Below are positions 10,121-20,600 of a stretch of DNA of 64,000 nucleotides, piece by piece. Position 1 is the stretch's first letter, and every line of letters starts with the position of its first letter. Below the pieces are notes generated by a model that worked only from the letters and a program-made list of their open reading frames with translations, was not told the DNA's origin and searched no databases. The translations under genes were made by a program, and so were the position numbers. The stretch is from Ceratodon purpureus (taxonomy: Eukaryota; Streptophyta; Bryopsida; Pseudoditrichales; Ditrichaceae): positions 22,581,474 to 22,645,473 of the forward strand of contig CM026426.1 of assembly GCA_014871385.1 (NCBI GenBank), given 5' to 3'.

Positions 10121-11239
10121 AAGAAGGAACGGATGGATGGAACCCGGCACAGTCCCCGGTTCGATAAGAACAAGGAGTAGAAGTTAGGATAAGGACCGGA
10201 TAAAATGGCAGCGACTAACGATGGGGCTCAAGTGCACCCGGCTGCCAATCCGGATAGATAGCGGCAGTAACTAGGAATAGAAGGCGGCCACCGGTCCGGG
10301 ATTCCTAGATCCAAGATCCGGAAATTCTGGATCTCGGTGGGCCACTTGGTCACTTTAGGATCAATAGGTTTTAGTATTTAAGCTGGACGTTTTTCAAAGG
10401 CCGGGGCCTTGTTTTGTACGCCGTTTTGTTGTTGCAATTGAGAATATACTTTTCGGATTTGTTGTGTCGACTGGCTGCTGACGGGTCCGTTGCCGTATGG
10501 TTTGTTGGTACTATTGTCCCCAGTAGTGTTCCGGAGGAGTGTTGAACAGTAGGATAATCTGGAGAGCGCCCGGAGAGACTGGGGAGGTGTCAAGCGTCGA
10601 GTGTTGACGGTTTCGAGTTCCGGAAGGAGTCCGGAGGGAAGGATAGACGTACTGCAGCAAGGCTGGTAGTCTCAAGGACACGGAGGGCCGTGTGTACACC
10701 GGGATCCGGAAACGGACCGGTCGCTTCCTGTAGATGGGATAAAAGCCGGATGTCCTACTGCGAACCAATCCGGAAGGGAGATAATATAGTTAGAATACCG
10801 TGCAGCCGTAAGGTGATGTCATTGTAGTATGATTTCCGTATCCATAACCGGCACTGAGTAGCTATCCGGACCGGTACCTAGCCATAGGGAAGGATTATTA
10901 CTCCACTCTCCGGGTGGTAGATAGGAACAGTGGGGTGTCCAGCCACTTTAAGTCACGGGACGGTGGAGAATCCAGCCACTTGAAAGGATAGACGGATTAG
11001 TGGGAACCAGCCACTAGTCTAAGAAGCCGGAAAAATAGGAACGAGGCAAAAACTACTGGATGAGGCCAACCGGTCGAGAGACGAAATACGGTTGGATCCG
11101 GGTGGTGACTTTCGTTATGATCTAAAAGGAGGAAAACTATAGGTCTTCGTGGGAACGAACACGGAGTGATTTACTTTGGAGGGTATTTAGTGTGAATTAA
11201 GTGCCTTCCGGAGGAATACGGATACCACGTCGTGCTACA
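10121..11239 (+). other. non-coding 3' part of the LTR element
   Basis: No open frame of note lies on the plus strand. The stretch is rich in CCGG tetranucleotides, as is the whole element. Confidence 0.5.
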
Positions 11240-11244
11240 GCAAG
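11235..11244. other. 10-bp target-site duplication of element 1 (left copy)
   Basis: CTACAGCAAG here is repeated exactly at 25731-25740. It spans the last five bases of the LTR element (CTACA) and the LTR's own GCAAG duplication, so element 1 inserted across the LTR/host junction. A 9-10 bp duplication is typical of MULEs. Confidence 0.85.
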
Positions 11245-11255
11245 GGACGTAGCTT

Positions 11256-11298
11256 GTACGTGAGCGGAGAGCGTAGAGCGGAGAGCGGTGAGCGCAGA
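11256..11298 (+). repeat. left terminal inverted repeat of element 1
   Basis: It matches the complement of 25677-25719 over all 43 bases. It is built from short GAGCGGAGAGCG-like repeats, and related GGAGAGCGGAGAGC units continue to about 11321. Confidence 0.9.
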
Positions 11299-11739
11299 TT
11301 TGGAGAGCGGAGAGCACAGAGTGGGGGACAGAACCTAAAAATAGCACTTTTTTTACTAAAAATAAAATATAAAATTAGAAGATTCGAATATTCTCAGTAT
11401 ATTTTTGGAAAAATACTAATTTTAGTAATTGTATTGATCCTATAACCGTGGAATAATTACAGTGTTTTCATTGAATTTGTAGTTCGTTTTCTCTTTTTTT
11501 TTATGATTAATTTTTTAACGTGCACCAATTACTATGCTCCAGCTCCTTCTAACTAGTTTAGGCATACATTAATTCCCTTTATCTCCTCAAATTTATATGC
11601 AAATTACCGCATAAAATGTATTGGTATTAAAGCTCTTAAGAGGGATAAAGTAACATTTAATATCGTAACAATTTCTTAACATTGTTAGAAATCATCCGCC
11701 ATGGTCTACATGGTTTATTTCTTTTATTCTTCATATTAA

Positions 11740-12190
11740 CTTCCATTACTCTATCTATCTTTCCTTTCCTTTAATTCTCTTTCATTTTCTTTTCTCTTTC
11801 ATTTTATTCTCTCTTTCATTTTATTTTTTCTTTCATTCTATTTTCTAGTTCCTTATATTTTCTCTTTCATTTTATTCGCTCTTTCATTTTTTTTTCTCTT
11901 TCATTTTATTTTCTCTTTCATTTTATTCTCTCTTTCATTTTCTTGTCTCCTTCATTATAATTTCTCTTTCATTTTATTTTCCTTTTCATTTTATTTTCTC
12001 TTTCATTTTATTTTGTCTTTCATTTTATTCTCTCTTTCATTTTATTTTGTCTTTCATTTTATTCTCTCTTTCATTTTATTGTCTCATTCATTTTATTTTC
12101 TCATTCATTTTATTTTCTCATTCATTTTATTTTGTCATTCATTTTATTTTGTCTTTCATTTTATTTTCTCTTTCATTTTCTTAGTCGCCT
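11740..12190 (+). repeat. pyrimidine-rich minisatellite (CTTTCATTTTATTYT)n
   Basis: A 15-17 bp unit of the CTTTCATTTTATTTTCT type repeats more than twenty times with point variants. The 88-codon frame over 12013-12279 is only the repeat read in one register. A purine-rich counterpart lies at the equivalent, mirrored place in element A (31100-31900). Confidence 0.85.
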
Positions 12191-12484
12191 TCATATTATT
12201 TTCAACCTTATTATTTATTTTTGCTTTTTTTCCTTTTTGCTTTTATAATTTTTTTTTTAATTTTTTTTATTATTTTTAAATTTTAAAAGCTAAATGACTT
12301 CTGCTCAACCCTCATCCTTTTCCATTCAGTTGAGGAAGATGCAACTTTCAAATGAATGAATAGCCGATTTTCAAGGGCGCCAAGCATCTCCTTCACGGAT
12401 ATTTAAGTTAGGATTATGGAATGTCTCTTCCTCTTTTCTGTTGGTGTTTTGTGAAGCTCTTTTCCGTACTGCGGGACAGCAGTT

Positions 12485-12937
12485 ATGGAAGACGTCAGAG
12501 ATATTGTTGTTTCACTTGCTGACGATGTTTGTCCATTTCAACCATATGTTGAGGTGGAGGACGAAGAAGAGGTGATGGCCAGCAGCCAAGGGCGTCCTTT
12601 AACAACGGATGTTGACGTGCAACCGGATGTTAGAGCTGACCCTCCACGTTCAGAAAATTCGGATGATATCAGAGTGCTGGAGGAGGACGCAGATGTGCCT
12701 TTGCAACCTCATGCATACTCCAAGGTTGGAAAGATCCCAAGGGGAACCTATTCCAGGGAATCAGTGAATCGGAGGCGGGGAGGTGGGCCATTGCTGAAAC
12801 GATCATACCAAGGACACGCTCCAAGTGTGGGAACGAAAGTGAATGCGAATGTAGTTTGTCCTGTAGTACAGTCAGAGGTTCGGAGCCCTGCTGATACTGT
12901 AGTGGGCAACCCTAAACGTGTTAGGTTCGAAGATTAG
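12485..12937 (+). CDS. MULE accessory protein, 150 aa, conserved between elements
   Basis: It starts at ATG 12485 and ends at TAG 12935-12937. I do not recognise a known domain. A homologue of the same length lies at the mirrored place in element A (30391-30843). Shared parts are an acidic N-terminus with VEVE(D/G)EEE, a core PHAYSKVGKIP-GTYSRE, then NANVVCPVVQ/NVNVACPVVQ, and a basic-aromatic end PKRVRFED/PKRIKFKE. The C-terminal KRVRF/KRIKF fits the RVxF docking consensus of protein phosphatase 1, though so short a motif may be chance. Conservation in two elements that otherwise differ greatly argues that it serves the transposon. It is convergent with the transposase. Confidence 0.7.
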   Translation: MEDVRDIVVSLADDVCPFQPYVEVEDEEEVMASSQGRPLTTDVDVQPDVRADPPRSENSDDIRVLEEDADVPLQPHAYSKVGKIPRGTYSRESVNRRRGGGPLLKRSYQGHAPSVGTKVNANVVCPVVQSEVRSPADTVVGNPKRVRFED

Positions 12938-13191
12938 GACATCTAATAACAAGTATATGTTTGCTGTAATAAAGGGTACATGTCAGAGGATACGAGGTAT
13001 ATAGTGCACTTCTTCAAGATAGAATGTATTGAAATAGAATGCAATCAATGTGAACGACAAAGCCTTTAATATAATGAAAAAGTCAATACAGCTTCTGAAT
13101 AGCTGACTTAGTACATGGTATATTACTAAAATCATTCACTACGTGACAAATGGCCATTGTGGAAATGGCAGTTCTAAAGTAGGAGGGCTAC

Positions 13192-16100
13192 CTACTTCTT
13201 CGCCAAGGGGTGACGCAAGATTCCACTCTCTAGGAGAAGCTTGACCTCGTTGAAGCTAAAGGTAGGCGCATGGATGAAAAGCTCGGCTTCGGGATCGCGG
13301 TTGCAGACCTTCAAGAGTATGTAGTAAAGGTGCTTACAATACGTGAACTGAGTCCTGCCTTTGAACGAAGTCATCGTCTTCTTGAATGCTGGGCAAGTGC
13401 AACCAGGGTAAGAACTGATGGTAATCTGGTAACGTGTGATGTGAGGAGCGACGCCCGAATCCAGCCCAATGATGCAACCGTGGCCCGGCTCAGGTATCAT
13501 GGTGACGGAACGGAGGCGCGCTTTGAGAGACTCGGAGGAGCCCATGGATAGTCGCTGCGCCGGATTGGGACGAGTGGCAGTGCGCTTCACCATCTTGCCG
13601 TCTCTCTTGCCTGGGTAGCGGTCAGCGTCTGCAGGGACTGGCACCGAGTTGAGATTCGCAGGGGGCGGGGCAGAGGAGAAGAGGCGTCTTGGGGAGACCG
13701 GCTTTTTAGGCGGAAGTTGAAAGCCTGCTGCTTCGAGGGCAAGAATCTCAGTCAGTTTTAGATTAGTACCTAGTTTCACTGGCCAGACCTCTGGAATGGA
13801 GGGGAATTTCTGGTCCTTTGAGTAGTGCGCTACCCACTTGCGCTTAGAGCCTTTCACGCAGCGCTCAATATCGTCGGAGCAGAAGAAAAACTCTGTCTTC
13901 TCAACAGTGTTCCTGCGATAGTTAGTCCACAGCCCAGTGTAGGTCGGTGCAGCTGTGCAATGGGGCCCTCTGACGATTCTCTCAGTGCACTTCTTCTTCG
14001 TTTCAGCTCTTTGGGCCCAGCAGCACTTTGCAGAAAGTTTGTGAAGTCTCGAAATGTGCCACTCCTTTACGTCCACCTTGGTTTCTTCAACGGCGTTGAC
14101 ATGGCGAATGCCGCCCTTGTTCACAGGTGAAGGTAAAGGGGAATGAACTTCCCGGGCAGGAGGTTGCGTACATTGTACCTCGGTGTCGTGTTCGGAGTCG
14201 TCTTCCTCAATGACGGGCATCTGCATAGGGCGAGCCCTGACGGCACGTCTTGGGCCTCTTGGGCGTGAGAAGTTTGTCTTGTCCGGGCGATGAGACTCCT
14301 CGTCAGCTCCGATAAGGACGTCGGCTTTTCGCTTCTGTGAACCGAACACTTCCGCTCCAGGCATGATAGGCTGACGAGTGCAGAACTCATCCGCGCCTGG
14401 CATATCGAGCATGGGCTTGTCGAGCACTGTAGGATTTCCCCATTTCTTCGCGTTGCGTTCAGCCATCCGGAGCCTGAGTTCCTTCTTGGATGGTCCTGTT
14501 CCGCCGACGTCACCTTTGAGGAACTGGTAGTAGTTGACAACCTGTAGAAAAGCCCGAACGAAATCGTCCACGGTAGCAACGTACAGGTCGTTCCCATTGT
14601 TTCCTGAAGCTTGGAGCCACTTGTTGTGAACTGTTTCGGCGAGGTTACAGGTGGGCATCTCTGTGAGTTCTTCTTTCGTGAATTTCTGCAGATTTGACAG
14701 TAGGTGCCGTTAGATTCACGGATTACAGGTTTCTAGGTTAGGGCGAGGAAACCAGTATCAAAAACATCAAAACAGAGTGCAGAGATAATACCTCGGTCAT
14801 GAATCCCCCCCACTGGCGGAAGCGGTGGTGCCAGAATGACAGCCACTGATCGAGTTTTATGAGCCCGCTCTCGCCAACGACCCCGGTGGATGCCCACCAT
14901 GCTCGCAACGCGTGGTACAGAGTTTCCGCCTCTGCCATGCTGGTCGCATTCTTGTACTGAGTGCACATCTTCTTGTGCTGTTCCCAGAGTTCTTCGGGGA
15001 AGTGCTTCTGCGTATACGCCACCATGTTTTGAGTCCAGTGGAACAAGCACGACCTCTCCCGGTCCTCCATTGGGTCTTCTTTGTTGCCATTGCCGTAAAG
15101 GATTCGCACTGCATTCCAATTCGCCTGTGCGTTATCCGCCATGAACCCCTTGAAGTTCGGCGCTGCAACGCCATTGATCTCCATGACCAGGTTCAGGTTT
15201 TTCCAGAAGACGAGCTGGGCGTCCGTGTCCTCGGACTGCATGTCGCAAGTGGCGATTGTCATCACGCGGCAGTAGGTGGCGTCGTACACATGGCACGCCA
15301 TGGTCGACCAGTCTTTGACGCGTTTGACATGGTCGAACATGATCCATGCGTTCTCCAAGTCGCCACCAGCTTGCATACGGCTGACCAAGTCGACACCACT
15401 TCCCGGCCCGACCTCCGACATCTTGAAGACGAAGACTTTGTCACGCATAGCTCCCTGACCAGGAAACCTATTCTCCTGGACATACGCCCAGAGACTGTTA
15501 CCACGGAGCTTGGTGATACCGTCCATGATTCCGTACCTGTTGAATTTTTTGAAGGTGGCGACTTTGTTGCGGATGTTGGGCGACGCCATGTCTTTGCATC
15601 GATCCAGAACAGGAACCAGCTCCTCCATCGTCAGCTTCCTCGGTGGTGCATCCTCGGGCTGTAGGAGGTAGCTCCCGATGAGGAGTTTGCTCGCCTCCAG
15701 GACAACGGCGCTCTTTGTTGCTTTGTTGTTCATCTCTACCTGCTCTTCTATTAAGCTACTAATCTCTGCTTTAGAGTCTCTGTAGTCTCCTACTTTCACT
15801 GGATGATGATGTGTTCCTATGTGAATACACGCTCTAGTCTGATTCGGTTTGCCCACAACGTAATAAATCTTAGCCTCGCATGTAGCTACACATGATGGAG
15901 GTTCTTTACATACCTTGCACACTAGCGTCGAGTCAGATGGAGGAGGCTGGTCCATGACAAAAGCTTGCAGGGTACAGCCTTCAAACTCAGTCTCGTTAAC
16001 CTCGAAGATCTTGGGAACACGCTTGAGGAAGTCACACTCCACTTTCGTGCAACGCAACCATCCGACGCAGGTGGAACTTCGGAAAGAGAGTCCGAAGTCG

Positions 16101-16883
16101 TTTTTGATGTTTGTTGTGATGGTCTTGGTCCACAAGTGTCCGTCGTATCGTTTATCCATTCCCTGCATAGACTTGGCGGCGAGCTTAGAGGATCCTGCAG
16201 CAGCTGGAGGCAACTCAAATAGAACCGGACCATCAAACTTCGCAGGCAAGTACTCTACTCTCTCGTGTCTAATAGTGGAATAGTCTATCTTCTTCAAAAT
16301 GTTTTTGGACCCACGCGTCTTAGCAATCTCTTTAAGGAGCGGAACAATGCTAATTGTGACCTGGGACAATGGAGGTGAGACATTGGAAGGAGGAGCATCA
16401 GCGTGGACCTTGGGCACCAACTTGACGGGACTGACTTCGTCGTCAGAAGAGAGAGATATGACGGTCGGAGGAGGTTTCTCTACATCTGAAGTCTCAGTAC
16501 CAGGCTCGACTTTGACTTTGACATCACGAGGTAAGGGAGTCTGAATTGTGCATGTAGAAGAGCGACGGGGGGGTGAGGATCTCAGTGGATGCAGCCATAA
16601 GAGAATCAGTAAGACCATAGACTCTATAGGATCCAGGGAGGAGTCTCCACTGCAACATGTTGTTCTCATCTCTCACTGAAGGTTGCCCGAGAGTGTGGGT
16701 AACCTCGGCAGTAACGTCATCAAAGATCTCCTCCTCTATACTGATGGAATCCTCACGAAAGTGGAATCTGAGACTGAGGCGAAGAGAGGACACCGTAGCT
16801 AGACCATCGTCATCTACGCGAAACCTAAGAGGGATGCCCATGCCTTGGGCGTACAGACAGACCATCCCCATATTCGCAGGCAA
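13192..16883 (-). pseudogene. MULE transposase with N-terminal Cys/His zinc finger and C-terminal SWIM domain
   Basis: There are two exons on the minus strand: 16883-14792 (ends ...GGFMTE, donor GTATTATC) and 14685-13192 (acceptor CTGCAG), joined in phase. A Cys/His cluster (WLRCTKVECDF ... ACIHIGTHHHP) around 16060-15800 resembles the WRKY/GCM-type DNA-binding fingers of MULEs. The DDE catalytic core follows (WSTMACHVYDATYCRVMTIA, then FKGFMADNAQANWNAVR). The second exon has TCNLAETVHNKW and the SWIM motif CTCPAF...YCKH. The N-terminal frame (MPANMGMVCLY...) joins the rest only after a 1-base shift at a C7/G7 run near 16568-16574, so it is annotated as broken unless that is a sequencing error. 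Its partner, the methyltransferase gene, is divergently transcribed. Confidence 0.8.
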
Positions 16884-17668
16884 CTCAAATATACTAGAGG
16901 AAGAAGGAAGAAGAGTGAGTGTACTAGCAAAGCAGTATCGCGAGAGCGAAGTGAGAGGAATGATGCATCGCTGTTGATCATTTTATTCAAATTGGAATGT
17001 CCATGTGGACGACTAGGTAATGATTCATTCTGCTACGTAACGAATGTATGATTAAAGAGAGACGGCGCTAACTAATTATGATGTTGCTTTTTGCAGGCCC
17101 ATAAATATGTAGGAAGATTTTTAGAATATTGCTTCGCGTATTTGAATGGTGGAGCAGATTCTTTATTTTATGGGGTGTGATTGGATTAAAAAGAGCCGTC
17201 TACTCTTTCTGCATTTAAAACAATAAATATATAGAATTTGAATTAATCAAATTCATGCATTAGTTATATATTTATAGGACTAATGCAAGCATATGATTTA
17301 TTCAAATTCTATATTTTATTCAGTGTTAGAGTTCCTCAATATTCATAATAAATTGCTGGACAGACAGACTGTGAGTGAGATTAGAGTGAGCCGTCACTTG
17401 CATCCATATTTAATACAAGTATTCCTATGCTTAATTCAAATCTTTTAATATTATGTGGGCTTGGTTTATTCTCTTCAAATATAGATTGATCTCATCAGCT
17501 TTAATTCAAGTTGCAATTTATTTTTAGTTTTCATTAATTCAAGTAGGTTTAGAATATGGAAAGTATTTAGGGCTGAGTCAGGGGGGTTGCAGGTTTGGGA
17601 TACATAAGTTAGAGGGAAGTTAGGAGGAGAGCTATATTGTGAGGAGACTTCTCTCGTTAGTTAGACAT
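16884..17668. promoter_or_regulatory. divergent promoter / 5' UTR between transposase and ParB-methyltransferase gene
   Basis: This 785-bp spacer separates two divergent genes. Blocks are conserved in element C at 32255-32500: GTGAGTGTACTA, GTGAGAGGAATGATGCATCG, TGTTGATCAT, AAAGAGAGACGGCGCTAAC and TTGCTTTTTGCAGGCC. The last looks like a 5'-UTR intron acceptor for the plus-strand gene (at about 17096). TTAATTCAA-type motifs recur between 17220 and 17545. Confidence 0.6.
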
Positions 17669-20600
17669 ATGAAGGAAAGTGGAGGGTCAGCTCCATCCAC
17701 TTATGTCACTCCTAGGCGTAGAAGAAAACCAGGTGGTACAGATTTTACTAACAGGAGATCGAGGAAGAGGAGAGAATTAAGTAGGAAGTCAAAGTCGAAA
17801 GGCAACCTCTTGAGTGTACCTCTGAAGGTTCGAGGAGCTGGGCTGCCTGTGGCAATTAAATTTTGTAGCATCCGTAAACTCATTCTAGAGTCCATAGTAG
17901 AGGCGGAAGATGAGGTTTTAGAGGATACCGCAGTTGAGCATGAGGAGCATGAAGTAATAAGTAGCGGAGAGAAACATCTGGAGATGACGGAAGAGCTAGG
18001 ATTGAATTGTAGTCCGACTTTGGAGACACCGCAACCTTCTTTCGGATTCAAGGAGTGTTCGACAGGAGGGACGGATTCTCAGTCGGGCGACCATGTTAAT
18101 ATAGATGTGGTAAGTTTCAGAATCCATCAATAAAAAGATATTAAATGTAAATTATAGTTCGTTTGAAGTAATGTCTTTGCTGCGGGTTCGTTGTTTTACT
18201 GTTTAGAATAGTGAAGCTGCATGAATCTGAACGGTTGTTCAAAATAAAAGTGGAGTAGCAAATTTCATCATAGTCCTAAACATTTGCGCAGATTGGCGAC
18301 TTGTTTAGGATTGAGCAAGACGTTGAAGAGGAGAAGACGCCAGAAGTGGGTACGGGCGAGGAGTCAGATCATGAGACCTTGAGAAAAGTCGCTAGGAGAG
18401 CGAGACGGCAAATTATGGAGGCGGGCGAAGGTGGGGAACTACTTGCTGCTACACGAGCGGGGCGAGGGCACCCTGGAAGTCCTACTGAAACTAGTGGGGA
18501 GGATGATCATTCGCTTGACATTGCGGGAAGTCCAGGTCCAGAAGTGGACATGGATAAGGGGTCGGCCCGAGGGAGAGGTCGAAAGTCCGAGGTGAGGGGT
18601 CGAGGGAGGGTTAAGGGTCGAGTTGGGAGAGGGAAGGCCTCTTTGCAAGCCCCATCGCAACAAACACCCGCGCCTACCTTACAGGAGAGAAGAGCTGAGG
18701 AGATGGCGGATCGTGGAGAGGAGCATGGAGAGGAGCGTCTGGAGGAGGCCACTGCGAGTGAGCAAGGCACATCGGACCGCGGCCCTGCCACCGAGGAGGT
18801 AAGGATTGGAGTTCGGGTTATGGGTTTTATTAAAATGTGGGTGTTGAGATTTGTTGGGCTTGTGTTTTTGGGTCATGAATGAGAGAGGGCTCGAGGCGCG
18901 AGTGCTTTAGAAGCATTGACCGCGAGGAAGATTGTGGTGGAGGAGAGGGAGATTGCGGTGCCAGCAGCCACTGCTGCAGAGAGCAAGGTGGCGGAGGCCA
19001 TGGCCGCGGCCCTCGAGGTCGGGCCTGAAGCATTGGAGGGAGATTGGGCGGAGGTTGCCCCGGGGGGAGCTGGCTGCGCCAAGGCGCATTCGGAGCCGAC
19101 ACTCCCCCTGGAGGAGAGGGAGATTGCGGTGCCAGCAGCCACTGCTGCAGAGAGCAAGGTGGCGGAGGCCATGGCCGCGGCCCTCGAGGTCGGGCCTGAA
19201 GCATTGGAGGGAGATTGGGCGGAGGTTGCCCCGGGGGGAGCTGGCTGCGCCAAGGCGCATTCGGAGCCGACACTCCCCCTGGAGGAGAGGGAGATTGCGG
19301 TGCCAGCACCCACTGCTGCAGAGAGCAAGGTGGCGGAGGCCATGGCCGCGGCCCTTGAGGTCGGGCCTGAGGCATTGGAGGGAGATTGGGCGGAGGTTGC
19401 CCCGGGGGGAGCTGGCTGCGCCAAGGCGCATTCGGAGCCGACACTCCCCCTGGAGGAGAGGGAGATTGCGGTGCCAGCAGCCACTGCTGCAGAGAGCAAG
19501 GTGGCGGAGGCCATGGCCGCGGCCCTCGAGGTCGGGCCTGAAGCATTGGTGGGAGATTGGGCGGAGGTTGCCCCGGGGGGAGCTGGCTGCGCCAAGGCGC
19601 ATTCGGAGCCGACACTCCCCCTGGAGGAGAGGGAGATTGCGGTGCCAGCAGCCACTGCTGCAGAGAGCAAGGTGGCGGAGGCCATGGCCGCGGCCCTCGA
19701 GGTCGGGCCTGAAGCATTGGTGGGAGATTGGGCGGAGGTTGCCCCGGGGGGAGCTGGCTGCGCCAAGGCGCATTCGGAGCCGACACTCCCCCTGGAGGAG
19801 AGGGAGATTGCGGTGCCAGCACCCACTGCTGCAGAGAGCAAGGTGGCGGAGGCCATGGCCGCGGCCCTTGAGGTCGGGCCTGAGGCATTGGAGGGAGATT
19901 GGGCGGAGGTTGCCCCGGGGGGAGCTGGCTGCGCCAAGGCGCATTCGGAGCCGACACTCCCCCTGGAGGAGAGGGAGATTGCGGTGCCAGCAGCCACTGC
20001 TGCAGAGAGCAAGGTGGCGGAGGCCATGGCCGCGGCCCTTGAGGTCGGGCCTGAGGCATTGGAGGGAGATTGGGCGGAGGTTGCCCCGGGGGGAGCTGGC
20101 TGCGCCAAGGCGCATTCGGAGCCGACACCCCCCCTGGAGGAGAGGGAGATTGCGGTGCCAGCAGCCACTGCTGCAGAGAGCAAGGTGGCGGAGGCCATGG
20201 CCGCGGCCCTCGAGGTCGGGCCTCAAGCATTGGTGGGAGATTGGGCGGAGGTTGTGGGGGAGGAGGAGGGGGAGGATGTGGGGGAGGAGGAGGGGGAGAA
20301 GGGGGCTTATTTTAAAAACAAGAAGAACTATATCCGGGGAATGAATATATTTAAATGTCAACTGTTGCTTTCTTCTTGTTGTTTGGTGTTTTCTGTTGAT
20401 TTCTTATTATTTGTTTTCCCCTTGTATTGTAGGAGGTCACAGAGCAATTCACTGCAAGTGACTTTGATGGCCCAACTCCAGCTGAAACTGAGGTAAGTTG
20501 TTGGATTTTGTCTTCTCAATTAAGAATAGCATAGAATTTTCAACCTCCATAGTCCTTTCTAATTTTCTTTTGAAAGCTTAGTTGGGAATCTGACAATGTC

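Larger units (their letters stand above)
8163..11239 (+). mobile_element. LTR-type element, probably a 3.1-kb solo LTR
   Basis: The element begins TGTGGAAAGTG and ends CGTGCTACA, with TG...CA termini and a 5-bp GCAAG duplication, as for LTR retrotransposons. I see no repeat of its first ~100 bases near its 3' end, so it does not look like a two-LTR element, and no reverse transcriptase, protease or integrase is present. It fits a long solo LTR left by recombination, or a non-autonomous element. A TATA box is at 8542-8549 and an open frame at 8714-10120. It inserted into gene A. Confidence 0.65.

Noticed and set aside
8163-11239. Complete LTR retrotransposon with two LTRs
   Set aside because: The first bases of the element do not recur inside it and no pol domain is present.
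12013-12279. 88-codon Phe/Ser/Ile-rich frame
   Set aside because: It is the pyrimidine minisatellite read in one register.
18830-20361. Long minus-strand frames of 440-480 codons across the 171-bp repeats
   Set aside because: The repeat length is a multiple of three and the unit lacks stops in these frames, so all copies stay open. Composition, and homology to the Ala/Glu-rich exon of element C, favour the plus-strand frame only.
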